The position numbers and the translations under genes are program-made. The notes under the pieces were generated by a model. That model was not told where the DNA came from and ran no database searches. It saw only the letters and a program-made list of their open reading frames with translations. A stretch of DNA of 64,000 nt from Miltoncostaea oceani (GTDB taxonomy: Bacteria > Actinomycetota > Thermoleophilia > Miltoncostaeales > Miltoncostaeaceae), in NCBI RefSeq assembly GCF_018141545.1, contig NZ_CP064357.1, positions 434,001 through 498,000 of the forward strand, in the 5' to 3' direction. This document shows, one piece after another, positions 8,110 through 17,571 of this stretch; within the stretch, counting starts at the first letter, position 1, and each line of letters begins with the position of its first letter.

Positions 8110-9642
8110 ATGCGTGGAACCCTCCGAGCATCCGTGATCGCGACGGTCCTCTGCGCTGCCGCGCTCTTCGCCGCTCCGGGGACCGCCGCCGCCTTCGAGC
8201 CACACTTCCCCTCGGACCCGAAGTTCGACCAGCAGTGGAACCTCCACAACACGGGCTGGCCGCTCGGTGTCCCGGATGCGGATATCGACGCTCCGGAGGC
8301 GTGGGGGCGGATCCAGGGCAGGACCCTCGCGCCGGTGTCCGTCGCGGTGCTCGAAGAGGGTGTGAACATCTCGAATCCGGAGTTCGCCGGTCAGCTGTGG
8401 GTGAACCCCGATGAGGTCCGCAACGAGCTGGATGATGACGGCAACGGCTACAGCGACGACATCCACGGCTCCTACTGGCAGCTCCGGATCGGCGCTCGCG
8501 ACGACAACGGCTACCCGGACAGCCACGGCAGTCTTGTCTCCGGCATCATCGCGGCGGCCCACAACGACCTCGAGATCGCCGGCGTCGCACCGAACGCCCG
8601 CCTGATGGTCCTCCAGGGCGGGCCCTTCGGCCGCACCCGCGGCGAGCACCTTGGGTTGGAGTACGCCCTCTCGAAGGACGCGCGCGTCGTGAACCTGTCC
8701 CTCGGCCGCGGCGACCACACGGGGATTGGAGACCACGACAACTTCTGCCCGGTGATCGACCGCCTCACCAAGAACGGGACCCTCGTCGTCGCGGCGGCCG
8801 GCAATGATGGGCTTGACTCCGACCAGGTGCCGTTCTGGCCGGCCGCGTGCCCGGGGACCATCAGTGTCGCCGCCACCAACCAGTACGACGTCCTCCGGCC
8901 CTACAGCAACTGGGGCGCAAAGAACGTCGACATCGCCGCCCCCGCCGGCGTGCCCAGCATCTGCACCTTCTACGGCGGCTGCTCCCTCGGCGGGACCTCC
9001 GCCGCCGCCCCGATGGTCTCCGGGGTCGCTGTGATCCTCTTCGGCCTCCACCCAGACGCCGAGGTCGACGATGTCCGTCGGGCAATCCTCGAATCCGCCG
9101 ACCCGATCGGCCACCTCCCCGACAACCAGGGCAAGCCGACAGCGACCAACGGCCGGCTGAACGCCGACCGCGCCATCGTCCGCCTCGACCAGATCATGGC
9201 CGCGAAGTCCACGGCCCCGGACACTTCCACCCCACCCTCCCCTCCCCTGCCGTCAGCGCCCACGACCACGGGTGGCGGATCGGTGCCGCGGCAGGCCGAG
9301 GCGGGCCCTCGGCCGCGCCTCACCCGGCAGCGCGCCCGCGCCTTCGTGCGGGCATATCGAGGTGGGAGCGCCCCGGCGCGGAGGGCCCTCGCCCGCGGGC
9401 CCCTGCGGATCGCGATCGCTGACGTGAACGCCGACCGCCGCCCCGAGGCCATCGTCTCCGTCCCACTCGGCAAGCGGCGCCTCTGGCTCGTGATCAGCGA
9501 CGCGAGCGGCCGCGACCGGATCGTCATCCGCCGCACACTCACCAAGGGCGCTCGCCTCGAGACCAGACGAGGCCGCCTCTGGGTGGTCACACCAAGAGCA
9601 GGCAGGGCGCCCAGCAGGATCGCGGTGTCGCTCCCCCGCTAG
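8110..9642 (+). CDS. Secreted subtilisin-like (S8) protease, catalytic Asp replaced by Glu
   Basis: 510 residues from ATG 8110, chosen because it gives a clean signal peptide (about 1-28, ending Gly-Thr-Ala-Ala-Ala); the frame is open further upstream but without coding character. S8 domain about 30-360. His139 (SHGSLVSG), oxyanion Asn232 (AAAGNDG) and nucleophile Ser297 (GTSAAAP) are present. The position of the catalytic Asp, normally Asp-Thr/Ser-Gly, reads Glu82-Glu83-Gly in VAVLEEGVNIS. Glu could keep weak charge relay, or the enzyme may be inactive. A Pro/Thr/Ser linker (about 365-400) leads to a basic C-terminal domain (~100 residues). Secreted or wall-associated; substrate unknown. Confidence 0.85.
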   Translation: MRGTLRASVIATVLCAAALFAAPGTAAAFEPHFPSDPKFDQQWNLHNTGWPLGVPDADIDAPEAWGRIQGRTLAPVSVAVLEEGVNISNPEFAGQLWVNPDEVRNELDDDGNGYSDDIHGSYWQLRIGARDDNGYPDSHGSLVSGIIAAAHNDLEIAGVAPNARLMVLQGGPFGRTRGEHLGLEYALSKDARVVNLSLGRGDHTGIGDHDNFCPVIDRLTKNGTLVVAAAGNDGLDSDQVPFWPAACPGTISVAATNQYDVLRPYSNWGAKNVDIAAPAGVPSICTFYGGCSLGGTSAAAPMVSGVAVILFGLHPDAEVDDVRRAILESADPIGHLPDNQGKPTATNGRLNADRAIVRLDQIMAAKSTAPDTSTPPSPPLPSAPTTTGGGSVPRQAEAGPRPRLTRQRARAFVRAYRGGSAPARRALARGPLRIAIADVNADRRPEAIVSVPLGKRRLWLVISDASGRDRIVIRRTLTKGARLETRRGRLWVVTPRAGRAPSRIAVSLPR

Positions 9643-9892
9643 GAGCACCCGCTCGGCTGTGCGGCATGGCCGCTAGCAGCCCTGACCCGCCTGGAGGAGT
9701 GGCGGCCGCGCTGCGGCCACCGCGGCACTCATAGTCGCGCCGCCAGGTCATGTATTGGGCCTAAGAGCCGCCCACATCACGACGGCGCCCACGACAGCGT
9801 GAGTCGTCAGAGACGCCGCGGCCGCGGGCCGCCTTCGCCACTGGCCCAGGAAAACGCATCGTGCCTCTCGGGGTGAGCCTATTCACTGAGAT

Positions 9893-12055
9893 GTGAATCC
9901 TCTCCGTGTCCCTTCCCGTCTTCGGCCCCCCTTCTCGGGCCGCTCATCCCGGCGCCTGATCATCGCGCTCCTTCTGGCCGCGATCGCGGCGCCGGTCGTT
10001 CCTGTCGCCGATGACGGGACCGCGCTCGCAGCAGGCGCGTGCACCAAGTTCGCCTCGACGGCGGGCCTGGACACCAACGCCGGCACCGAGGCCCAGCCCT
10101 ACCGGACGGCGCAGAAGCTGGTCGACAACCTGAGCCCCGGCGCGGTCGGCTGCCTCGCCGCGGGGCAGGAGTTCATCGAGAACGTCCGCTTCAACAACGG
10201 CGGCACGCAGGCCGCGCCGATCACGCTCCAGAGCGCCCCTGGAGCGACGCGCGCAACGATCCGCGGTCAGGTCTTCGTCCCTGACTCCTCGAACGACGTC
10301 GAGATCGAGAACCTGATCCTGAACGGCAACCGTGCGGGTTCCACCTACCGGACGAACCCGACGATCAACGGCGACAGGGTCGTGCTGCGCGGCAACGACA
10401 TCAGCAACGACAACGTGGACAAGATCTGCGTCCACATCGGCGACGCGGAGTTCGGCGAGGCCCTGGACGTGACCGTCACCCAGAACCGGATCCACAACTG
10501 CGGCCTGCTCTCGCCGCGCTCGAACCTGGACCACGGTGTCTACGTGAACTGGGCTCAGCGGACGGTCATCTCGGACAACTTCTTCTACGACAACGCGACC
10601 TACGGCGTCCACCTCTACCCGCGGGCGCTGACGACGTCGGTCTTCCGCAACGTGATCCACGGCAACGGCAAGGGCGTGATCTTCTCGGGGACCGACGGTG
10701 TCGCCTCGAACGACAACGCGGTCTTCGACAACATCATCACGGGCTCGCTGAACGCCCCGAACATCGAGAGCTGGTATCCGGCGGGTAACCCGGTCGGCAC
10801 CGGCAACCTGGCCGAGCGCAACTGCCTGATGCGCGACGGCGGGGCGACCAACATCGGCCCGCAGGTCGGCTTCACCGCCTCGGACAACCTGATCGTGGAC
10901 CCGCAGTACGCGAACGCCGCGGCGAAGGACTTCACGGTCCCGGCCGGCAACCCCTGCTTCTCGAAGCAGCCGATCCCCTACTTCGTGGGCAACTCGCCGC
11001 CGGTCGTCGGCCCCTTCATCCTCGAGTCCGACCCGCGCGCCTCCTCGGTCCTGAACTTCCGCTCGGGCGCCCTGGATGCGGACGGGATGATCATGCTCGT
11101 CGAGTGGGACTTCAACAACGACGGCGTCTGGGAGGAGCCGAAGAGCAGCAAGGTCGTCTGGACCTTCCCCGAGGCCGGCTCCTACCCGGTCAAGGTGCGG
11201 GCCACCGACGATGACGGCGCCATCACCTACGGCGAGACGACCATCGTGGTCGGCGCGCAGATCCCCGAGACGCCCGCGCCGCCGAACCAGGCGCCGGTCT
11301 CCGACTTCACCTACAGCTTCTCCAACAGCATCCACGGCGGTCTCGCTCTGACCGTGGTCTCGACCTCGACCGACGCGGACGGGACGATCGCCGAGCGGGC
11401 CTGGGCGTGGGGCAGCGGCACGCAGCCCAGCGACTGGTACAAGTTCGGCACCACCCACGGGGGCGCCGTATCTCCGGGCTGGATGATGATGAGCCACCGG
11501 ACGACCGATAACGACGGCGCCCGGACCTACGCCCGCAAGATGATCTTCGTCCCCGCGGTGCTTCCCGCGCCGCCGCCCTCGAGCCCCCCGAACCTCGTCG
11601 TGAACCCCTCGTTCGAGACGGACCTCGCGGGCTGGGGAACCTGGCAGGCGAGCCTCACCCGGGTGAACCTCGGCGCCGGCGCGCCGGCGGGGAGCCACGT
11701 CGTCAAGGCGACGCGGACGACCGGGACCTCGTTCACGATCGACGACACGAACCCGACGGTCGCCTCGGCGAGCACGGGTGTCACCTACTTCGCCTCTGCG
11801 AAGATCGCCGCGGCGAACTCGACCTCGGTCGGCAAGACCTCACGGATCTACCTGCGCGAGCGCGACGCGTCCGGCGCAGTCCTGCGGACGCTCAACGGCC
11901 CGGCGCTCACCCTGAGCACCTCGTTCCAGACGGCGACGGCGGAGATCACCCCGCTGTCGGCCGGCAACAAGATCGAGATCTACATCAACCAGGCCAGCGC
12001 GGCCTCCGGTGACGCCATCTACCTCGATGACATCACCCTGACCGCCGGGAGCTGA
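9893..12055 (+). CDS. Secreted right-handed beta-helix protein with PKD repeats
   Basis: 720 residues from a GTG. An N-terminal signal or anchor segment (about 20-47, RRLIIALLLAAIAAPVV) is followed by a parallel beta-helix region (about 50-365) with Asn-rich ladder turns (ENLILNGN, LRGNDISNDN, ISDNFFYDN, FRNVIHGNGKG), the fold of pectate lyase-like carbohydrate-active and adhesion proteins. Two PKD-type Ig-like domains follow (about 375-465 with VEWDFNNDG, and 470-560), then a C-terminal jelly-roll CBM-like domain (about 563-720, NPSFETDLAGWGTW) resembling carbohydrate-binding modules. It probably binds or cleaves an extracellular polysaccharide. A catalytic site cannot be assigned by eye. 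Confidence 0.8.
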   Translation: MNPLRVPSRLRPPFSGRSSRRLIIALLLAAIAAPVVPVADDGTALAAGACTKFASTAGLDTNAGTEAQPYRTAQKLVDNLSPGAVGCLAAGQEFIENVRFNNGGTQAAPITLQSAPGATRATIRGQVFVPDSSNDVEIENLILNGNRAGSTYRTNPTINGDRVVLRGNDISNDNVDKICVHIGDAEFGEALDVTVTQNRIHNCGLLSPRSNLDHGVYVNWAQRTVISDNFFYDNATYGVHLYPRALTTSVFRNVIHGNGKGVIFSGTDGVASNDNAVFDNIITGSLNAPNIESWYPAGNPVGTGNLAERNCLMRDGGATNIGPQVGFTASDNLIVDPQYANAAAKDFTVPAGNPCFSKQPIPYFVGNSPPVVGPFILESDPRASSVLNFRSGALDADGMIMLVEWDFNNDGVWEEPKSSKVVWTFPEAGSYPVKVRATDDDGAITYGETTIVVGAQIPETPAPPNQAPVSDFTYSFSNSIHGGLALTVVSTSTDADGTIAERAWAWGSGTQPSDWYKFGTTHGGAVSPGWMMMSHRTTDNDGARTYARKMIFVPAVLPAPPPSSPPNLVVNPSFETDLAGWGTWQASLTRVNLGAGAPAGSHVVKATRTTGTSFTIDDTNPTVASASTGVTYFASAKIAAANSTSVGKTSRIYLRERDASGAVLRTLNGPALTLSTSFQTATAEITPLSAGNKIEIYINQASAASGDAIYLDDITLTAGS

Positions 12056-12090
12056 ACCCCAGCCCCGGATCGGGCGAGGGTAGATGAGGG

Positions 12091-12131
12091 ACGGCGGGCC
12101 GATCGAGCGTGGAGCTCGAGCGGCCCGCCGT
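12091..12131. terminator. Bidirectional terminator hairpin
   Basis: 11-bp perfect stem (ACGGCGGGCCG / CGGCCCGCCGT) with a 19-nt loop that can itself pair, between two converging genes. Confidence 0.6.
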
Positions 12132-12192
12132 GCGTACCCTCACACCTCGCCTCGCCACGCCCCTCAGATGTCCACTCGGGCCGGGCTCGGCG

Positions 12193-12636
12193 CTAGTCCC
12201 GGCCCGCCCGCTCGGAGACGACGATCCAGGGGAGCCACGTAGTCCCGGGCTGCAGCGCCTTACTCGCGAGGTCGAGGCGCGGGGCGACCCACCCTCCCGC
12301 CGGCGGCTGGCTGAGCCGGCTCGACACCACGATCTCCGGGTCCGCAACCAGGGCGAATCCGAGCGACTGGCAGCGGAAGGTGAGCGTTCGGCCTTCCGGG
12401 GTGTCCACCTCGACCAGGTCCCCCATTGAGAGCGAAGGGCCGTCGTATCCGCTCGGGCGGATCTCCGGCGCGTTGGAGTGGGTGAAGGCGGCCTCGCAGG
12501 CGGCCTCTGGGCTCGGGGCCTCCACCGAGGTCAGTTCGTAGCAGAGGGCGTGTTCGAGGTCGGCGCGCGGCGGCCCGAAGGTCTTCGCCACGAGATCGAA
12601 GACGTGGAAGGCTCGGACGGCGGGGTAGGTGGGCAT
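12193..12636 (-). CDS. YodL-like domain protein
   Basis: 147 residues. The middle (about 60-95) reads Arg-Pro...Tyr-Asp-Gly-Pro-Ser-Leu-Ser-Met-Gly-Asp-Leu-Val-Glu-Val...Cys-Gln-Ser-Leu-Gly-Phe, close to the YodL domain signature (Arg-Pro...Ser-Leu-Ser-Val-(Gly/Ser)-Asp-Val-Val...Asp-x-x-Gly-Phe) found in Bacillus YodL and many plasmid, phage and antirestriction-associated proteins. The N-terminus (VRAFHVFDL) fits that family's first strand. Its biochemical role is not established. No signal peptide. The assignment rests on motif memory only. Confidence 0.55.
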   Translation of the reverse strand: MPTYPAVRAFHVFDLVAKTFGPPRADLEHALCYELTSVEAPSPEAACEAAFTHSNAPEIRPSGYDGPSLSMGDLVEVDTPEGRTLTFRCQSLGFALVADPEIVVSSRLSQPPAGGWVAPRLDLASKALQPGTTWLPWIVVSERAGRD

Positions 12637-12772
12637 GTCGTCACACTAGGCCCGCACGGGACGGGTGCATCGAGCAGAACCTCACCTGCTCGCGTGGCGC
12701 TCCAGCGCGGTCGGCCCCTATGATCGCGCCCCCGGGCCCGCGAAGGGGCCACCAGGCCGAGGAGACTTCCTG

Positions 12773-13264
12773 ATGGCACTTGCGCGTCGGATCACGCCCG
12801 TGAGGGTGGTTGCCACCGCCGTCGTCCTCGGTCTCGCCGCGGGCAGCGGCGTCGCCCACGGTGAGGCGGTGAGCGGCCCACCGTCTGTGGAGCGCGGAAG
12901 CGCCGAGTACGGCCCCCACGCCCGGGCGCGCGTCCAGGTCGTGAATCCGATCCGCGTCGGCACGGTGGTCCGGATCACGATGAGCGGCTTCGCGCCCCGC
13001 GCCCTGATCAGCGCAGCGATCCAGCCGAAGTCGGCGCAGGGCGCCAACGGGGTCGGCCGGGGGCTCTTCAGGGAGCGGCGCGCCAACGCTTCCGGGGTAC
13101 TCGTCGTGCGGATGCGCTTCCCCCGCAGCTACTTCATCTGCGCGGGCTCGCAGGACTGCGGCACGTACCTCTTCAAGAACGGCGAGCGGGTGCTGATCTC
13201 CGCCTACGACTCCAGCAAGTACGCGAGCGCGACGAGGCGGCTCGTAGTGCCAGCGCGCCGCTGA
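12773..13264 (+). CDS. Small secreted beta-rich protein
   Basis: 163 residues from ATG 12773, which has a good Shine-Dalgarno (GAGGAGA) and opens a signal peptide (about 1-30). The mature part is basic with beta-strand alternation (ARVQVVNPIRVGTVVRITMSGF...LVVRMRFP), and two Cys close to each other (ICAGSQDCG). It resembles a single Ig-like or beta-sandwich extracellular domain. No enzymatic motif. Function unknown. It converges with the next gene across a strong terminator. Confidence 0.72.
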   Translation: MALARRITPVRVVATAVVLGLAAGSGVAHGEAVSGPPSVERGSAEYGPHARARVQVVNPIRVGTVVRITMSGFAPRALISAAIQPKSAQGANGVGRGLFRERRANASGVLVVRMRFPRSYFICAGSQDCGTYLFKNGERVLISAYDSSKYASATRRLVVPARR

Positions 13265-13271
13265 GGACTCC

Positions 13272-13315
13272 GACCCCCGGCCGTGGCCTCCTGCTCGAGG
13301 TCGCGGCCGGGGGTC
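13272..13315. terminator. Bidirectional terminator hairpin
   Basis: 12-bp perfect stem (GACCCCCGGCCG / CGGCCGGGGGTC) between the 3' ends of two converging secreted-protein genes. Confidence 0.65.
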
Positions 13316-13325
13316 CTGAGCAAGC

Positions 13326-13802
13326 TCAGGTGCTGAGGATGCGCGTCGTCGACCGGAAGGCGGACTTCCCTGTGCGCAGGTTCGTCACCCGGACCGACAC
13401 CCGCGCGCCCTGTGCGCGCCCTGTGCGGACCAGCAGGCCGTTGAACTCGACGCAGCGCAGGCTCGTGTTGGAGAGCCGACCGCGCTTGCGGCCGACTTCA
13501 CGCCCTGAGCTGTCGAAGACCCTGATCAGATGGCGGAAGCTCGCCGGGCGCGCGTTCGCATCGCAGTAGCGGAAGGTGGTGAACGTGATCGTTCCCGGAC
13601 CCGCCAGGGCGCCGAAGAGCTTCACGATCCGAGGCGCAGTCGTGCGCTGAGCCTCTGACGCCCCATCGAGGACAGCCCGGGCCGGCGGGGCCTGCTTGTC
13701 GGTGGCGCCCGTCGCGGTCGCCGGGAGGGCGATCGCAACGGCGACGGCGCTGAGGGCGAGGGCTGCGACGCGCGCGGGATGACGAGCGGGCCTATCGGTC
13801 AT
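13326..13802 (-). CDS. Small secreted protein of unknown function
   Basis: 158 residues with a clear signal peptide (basic start, hydrophobic AALALSAVAVAIALPATATGA). The mature part is beta-rich with two Cys (FRYCDANA and LRCVEF) that probably pair, and ends in a basic strand segment resembling the C-terminal beta-sandwich of other secreted proteins here. No recognised family. It is transcribed toward the small secreted protein at 12773-13264. Confidence 0.7.
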   Translation of the reverse strand: MTDRPARHPARVAALALSAVAVAIALPATATGATDKQAPPARAVLDGASEAQRTTAPRIVKLFGALAGPGTITFTTFRYCDANARPASFRHLIRVFDSSGREVGRKRGRLSNTSLRCVEFNGLLVRTGRAQGARVSVRVTNLRTGKSAFRSTTRILST

Positions 13803-13843
13803 GAGTGCTCCTTGACATGAGGGGGTTCACAGGGTTGGAGAGG

Positions 13844-14452
13844 TCAGTCCTGGTTCGGTCGGACGGGGTTGGTCCCGATCGTCTCGGCCCACTCGGGCAG
13901 CTCGAGGCCGAGACGTCTGCTCTCGACGGTGACCGATATCCGCCACTGGTTCCGCACCGGCCCGCCGACATCGGCCGCCGAGGAGTTGTTGATCCGGTTC
14001 CAGGCGTCTTGGTTCCCGCTCCGGAGTGCTGCCCCCTGTTCATCCCGAAGGTCGGACACGGCACCCATGTCGGCGGCGAATCTCCTGTTGATGCCTCGCA
14101 GGCTCGGCGGGGGTGTGGCGAGCCGCTGACGGACCGCGCCCTCTGAGAGGAGCGCGGCAGCGCGCGCGTACTCCTCTCCGGCCGCCTCCACCTCGGGACT
14201 CCCCCACTGGGCTTCCGCGTTCTCCGTGTAGGCGCGGACGACGATCGACCTGGCCCGCTGGTAGAAGCCGTTCGCGATCCGCGACTGGGCCATGTAGCGC
14301 CTCAGGGACTTCTGCGCCTGCTCCCGCGGTGTGGGTGCCGGCGCCGTGGCGGGCGCTGTTGCTCCGTTCGTGCTCTGGGCGCTGTCATCCGCCCCGCCTC
14401 CACACCCGGCCGAGATGGCAACGGCTGCTACGAGCAGCACCAGGTAGCGCAC
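13844..14452 (-). CDS. Lipoprotein of unknown function
   Basis: 202 residues from GTG 14452, chosen for the adjacent GAGAGG Shine-Dalgarno and because it starts directly at the signal sequence. The lipobox Ser-Ala-Gly-Cys (about residue 16) is followed by Gly-Gly-Gly-Ala-Asp-Asp and a Thr/Pro/Ala linker. The mature domain is helical and Arg/Glu/Ala-rich with no catalytic motif. It is probably membrane-anchored on the outer face. It reads in the same direction as the secreted protein downstream (41 bases apart), so they may form an operon. Confidence 0.72.
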   Translation of the reverse strand: MRYLVLLVAAVAISAGCGGGADDSAQSTNGATAPATAPAPTPREQAQKSLRRYMAQSRIANGFYQRARSIVVRAYTENAEAQWGSPEVEAAGEEYARAAALLSEGAVRQRLATPPPSLRGINRRFAADMGAVSDLRDEQGAALRSGNQDAWNRINNSSAADVGGPVRNQWRISVTVESRRLGLELPEWAETIGTNPVRPNQD

Positions 14453-14621
14453 GTGCCCTCTCCCCCGTTCGACTGATCCGCACCCTAACGTCGGATCCCG
14501 TGCCCCACGAGAGCCCCATCGGTCCAGTTCTCTCATCCGTCGGTCTAGTCGCGCGCCGGTCGCGGAGAAAGCACACGCGATCGATGACTCTCCTCGCCGT
14601 TGAGGGCCTACGTTCTCTCCA

Positions 14622-15218
14622 ATGCCACGCGGCCGATCTCACACGTCCCCGTCACCGCTTCCGGCGCCGCGAGGCCTCACCGCGAAGCTCTGGGACGAGC
14701 TGCGCACGCAGCTTGAGGTCCACGAGGCCATCGATGCCCGCCAGCGGGCGATCCACGACCTGGTAACGGGGGCGATCGCCGCGCTCGCGTGGCCGAGCGT
14801 CTGCGAGCTCCTGCGGGACCTTGACTGGCGCCTCGACCCGGAGAAGGACGGCCCGATGCTCGCCGAGACACCCGACACCTGGGATGTCGGCTGGGACGAT
14901 GATGCAGACGAGGATCCGATGGAGACCTATGCCGTCTCCTGCTCGTTCAGCGACCTCGTCGCCGATGCTCTCGGGCCGGACGCCCCCTCGGGCTGGCAGG
15001 AGCGTTGCCGCGCCCTCGAGGCGATCGATCCGACCACTCACCCTCTGAGCATCGCCGAGTTCGACTACAACTTCGAGTATGGCGAGAGCGTCGGCGCTCG
15101 TGAGAGCACCCTCGACGAGGAGCTGCGCTCGACGGTGAGCCACGCGCTGGCCACCATCTACTCACGTCGGATCGAGAACGACCCGTTGCTGTGCGCCTGG
15201 GACTGGTCGCGGCCCTGA
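14622..15218 (+). CDS. Hypothetical acidic cytoplasmic protein
   Basis: 198 residues; a short basic Pro/Ser N-terminus, then helical segments and a strongly acidic middle (GWDDDADEDPMETYAV, about residues 88-104). No signal peptide, membrane segment or known motif. It reads 70 bases upstream of a DNA methyltransferase in the same direction, so it may be co-transcribed, but nothing in it suggests a nuclease. Confidence 0.6.
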   Translation: MPRGRSHTSPSPLPAPRGLTAKLWDELRTQLEVHEAIDARQRAIHDLVTGAIAALAWPSVCELLRDLDWRLDPEKDGPMLAETPDTWDVGWDDDADEDPMETYAVSCSFSDLVADALGPDAPSGWQERCRALEAIDPTTHPLSIAEFDYNFEYGESVGARESTLDEELRSTVSHALATIYSRRIENDPLLCAWDWSRP

Positions 15219-15288
15219 ACTGACCCGGTGATCACCGGTTGCCCGTCTCGGAGTTTCGAGCGCCTCGGCACCACGGCCACGCAGCCTG

Positions 15289-16917
15289 GTGGCGATGGTC
15301 CCATCGCCCTCACGCAAGGTCGCCCTCGGCCAGTTCTACTCGACCCGTGCCCTGGCCGAGTTCATGCTCTCGCTCACGCTGTCGGATCCCTCAACGGCTC
15401 GGGCACTCGAGCCGAGCTGCGGGCCGGGCGTGTTCGTCGACGCGCTCGTTGAGCGCGGGTGGCGTGACATCACCGCCGTCGACATCGACCCGGTGAACGC
15501 CGGCCTGGTACGGCAGGTCCATGGGGGTCTGGTCGAGGTCCGGTGCCAGGACTTCCTCGACATGACCGAGGCGAACTACGACCTGGTGATCGGCAACCCG
15601 CCCTATGTCGGCTGGTCTCACCTGTCCGCGGATGTGCGGAGCCGACTGCGCACGGGCGCGCCCTGGGCCGAGCTCGCGAACGGTCAATGGGACCTGCTCT
15701 ACTCCTTCCTCATCTGGTCGGTGCTTCGGCTACGAGACGGGGGCGAGCTGGTCTTCATCGTCCCGACCGCCTGGATGACCTCCACCTATGCCGCGTCGCT
15801 TCGGGGTTTCCTCGCCGCGCATGGGGACTTCGAGCTCATCCTGCGCTTCGGCGAGATGCGGCTCTTCGCCGACTGCCACCCGCACTGCATGGTCTTCCGC
15901 TACCGGCGCCGGATCGCCCCCCGACGCGGCGCGATCATGGTCGGCGACCTGAACGCATCCCGGGGGCTCTCCCCCACCGCCGCGCTCGCCGAGGCCTCTC
16001 GCCTCTTCGGCGCGGCGCCGGGGCCGCTGGGTGCCGGGGCCGGGGCGCCCGATGGGGGCTGGAGCGCCTACATCGCGCCGGCCTTCGCCGGGGCTGGTCC
16101 CTGGTCCCTCGTCCCTCCGCTCGAGCGTCAGGAGAACGAGCGCCTCGAGCTGGCCTGCCGGGGCTCGTCGCTGAGCGATCTCGCTCATGTCTGCGTCGGC
16201 GTGGCGAGCGGGCTCAACGAGGCCTTCACGCTCTCCGACGCTGACCAGGTGCCGGCGGCGGAGAGACTCCACGTCCGCAAGTTCGTCAGCGGGGGAGGCT
16301 GTGAACGCTTCACCCGCGCGCGGACCTTCCCGATGATCTTCCCGGAGGCGCAGCTCGAGGAAGAGCTCGAAGGCCGCGCTCCCTGGATCCATGCGCGGTT
16401 GAGTGAGCGCCGAGGGGATCTCGAGGGGCGGCATCTCGCTGCCGGCCGCCCGTGGTTCTCCTGGGCGACGGTCCGCAACATGGAGGTCTTCGCGTCGCGT
16501 GCCGGTCGGGCGGCGATCGCTGTCCGCCCGATCGACCGTGCGCCGAAGGCCCGCTTTGCGCTCGTCGAGGGTGATGCACTCCCACTCGGCGACACCCTGA
16601 TGATCGTCCGGCGCGAGGAGGCCCGAGAGGACGTCCTGTACCTACTCTCCTGGTTGAGCAGCGCCCGTGTGTGGCGCTGGTACTCCTCGAGGGGCCCGCG
16701 CATGGGGGACCGGCTCCGCTACACCCAGGGGCACGTCAGCCGGGTCCCCGTCCTCGTGATCGACTGGACCGACCCTGTCGAGGTCGCGGCGCACGCCCGC
16801 ATCGTCGCCTTCGCCGAGGCGCGTCTCGACGCCGAGGTGGACGCAGCCTCACGCCTGGAGGGCCTGATTGACACGGCCTTCGATGCGCTGGTCGCCCGTC
16901 GCGTCAGCGCCCTCTAG
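15289..16917 (+). CDS. N6-adenine DNA methyltransferase (gamma-type, M.TaqI-like)
   Basis: 542 residues from GTG 15289 (ATG 15295 is equally possible). S-adenosylmethionine motif I is LEPSCGPGVF (about 41-50), with acidic VDIDP after it, and catalytic motif IV is Asn-Pro-Pro-Tyr in IGNPPYVGWS (about 103). Motif I before motif IV, followed by a long C-terminal target-recognition region, is the gamma-class layout of M.TaqI and of the methylase half of type IIG enzymes. No nuclease domain is fused and no nuclease gene is adjacent, so it looks like a solitary methyltransferase. Its 3' end overlaps the convergent thymidine kinase gene by 4 bases. Confidence 0.85.
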   Translation: MAMVPSPSRKVALGQFYSTRALAEFMLSLTLSDPSTARALEPSCGPGVFVDALVERGWRDITAVDIDPVNAGLVRQVHGGLVEVRCQDFLDMTEANYDLVIGNPPYVGWSHLSADVRSRLRTGAPWAELANGQWDLLYSFLIWSVLRLRDGGELVFIVPTAWMTSTYAASLRGFLAAHGDFELILRFGEMRLFADCHPHCMVFRYRRRIAPRRGAIMVGDLNASRGLSPTAALAEASRLFGAAPGPLGAGAGAPDGGWSAYIAPAFAGAGPWSLVPPLERQENERLELACRGSSLSDLAHVCVGVASGLNEAFTLSDADQVPAAERLHVRKFVSGGGCERFTRARTFPMIFPEAQLEEELEGRAPWIHARLSERRGDLEGRHLAAGRPWFSWATVRNMEVFASRAGRAAIAVRPIDRAPKARFALVEGDALPLGDTLMIVRREEAREDVLYLLSWLSSARVWRWYSSRGPRMGDRLRYTQGHVSRVPVLVIDWTDPVEVAAHARIVAFAEARLDAEVDAASRLEGLIDTAFDALVARRVSAL

Positions 16918-17501
16918 GTCGGGGCGAGCGGCCTGGCGTTCACGGCGGCCTCGTCGTCCGAGCAGCGTCGGCAGAGGGCGCGGTAGGTCTCCTGGGCGCC
17001 GATCTGGACCTGCTGCGCCTGTGAAGGGTCGATCCGGTGGCTGATGGTCGCCGGCCCACCGCATCCGAGGCAGACCGACTGCAGCTTGTCGATGAACTCG
17101 GCCCGGGCGAGCAGGGTCGCGACGACCGGCCATGCCTGGCGCCGGTAGTCCATGTCAAGGCCGCAGCAGATCACCCGCACGCCCTGGGACACGCGCTCGT
17201 CGATCACCTCCACGATGCCGGGATCGAAGAACTGGATCTCGTCGAGTCCGAGCACCGCGGCGTCGAGGCGGGAGATCTGATCGAGGCTCTCGATCCTGCG
17301 GGCCCTCATGCGCCGGCCCGAGTGGGTGATCAGCTCGTCGCTTGCGTGCCGGGTGTCCCGGGGAGGCCTGAGGATCTCGATCCTCTGCCCCGCGATCTCG
17401 GCGCGGGTGAGGCGGCGCATCAGCTCCTCCGACTTGCCGGAGAACATCGGTCCGCAGATGACCTCGAGCCAACCACCGCGCTGGGGAACAGTCCGCATCA
17501 T
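16914..17501 (-). CDS. tdk: Thymidine kinase (class II)
   Basis: 195 residues from ATG 17501 (a second Met follows immediately). It phosphorylates thymidine to dTMP with ATP in the salvage pathway, in the cytosol. The P-loop GPMFSGKSEELMRR is at about 16-29, the Walker B-like LDEIQFF at about 83-89, and the substrate lasso region follows LDMDYRR. The zinc-binding tetrad is present as Cys-Leu-Gly-Cys and Cys-Arg-Arg-Cys near the C-terminus. Length and motif order match the bacterial type II enzyme. Confidence 0.95.
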   Translation of the reverse strand: MMRTVPQRGGWLEVICGPMFSGKSEELMRRLTRAEIAGQRIEILRPPRDTRHASDELITHSGRRMRARRIESLDQISRLDAAVLGLDEIQFFDPGIVEVIDERVSQGVRVICCGLDMDYRRQAWPVVATLLARAEFIDKLQSVCLGCGGPATISHRIDPSQAQQVQIGAQETYRALCRRCSDDEAAVNARPLAPT

Positions 17502-17571
17502 CTCCCGGCGAGGGTAGGCGCGCCGGCGATCCGCTCGCTCAGCTTGCCCCTCGTGGTGACACCGGACTGCC

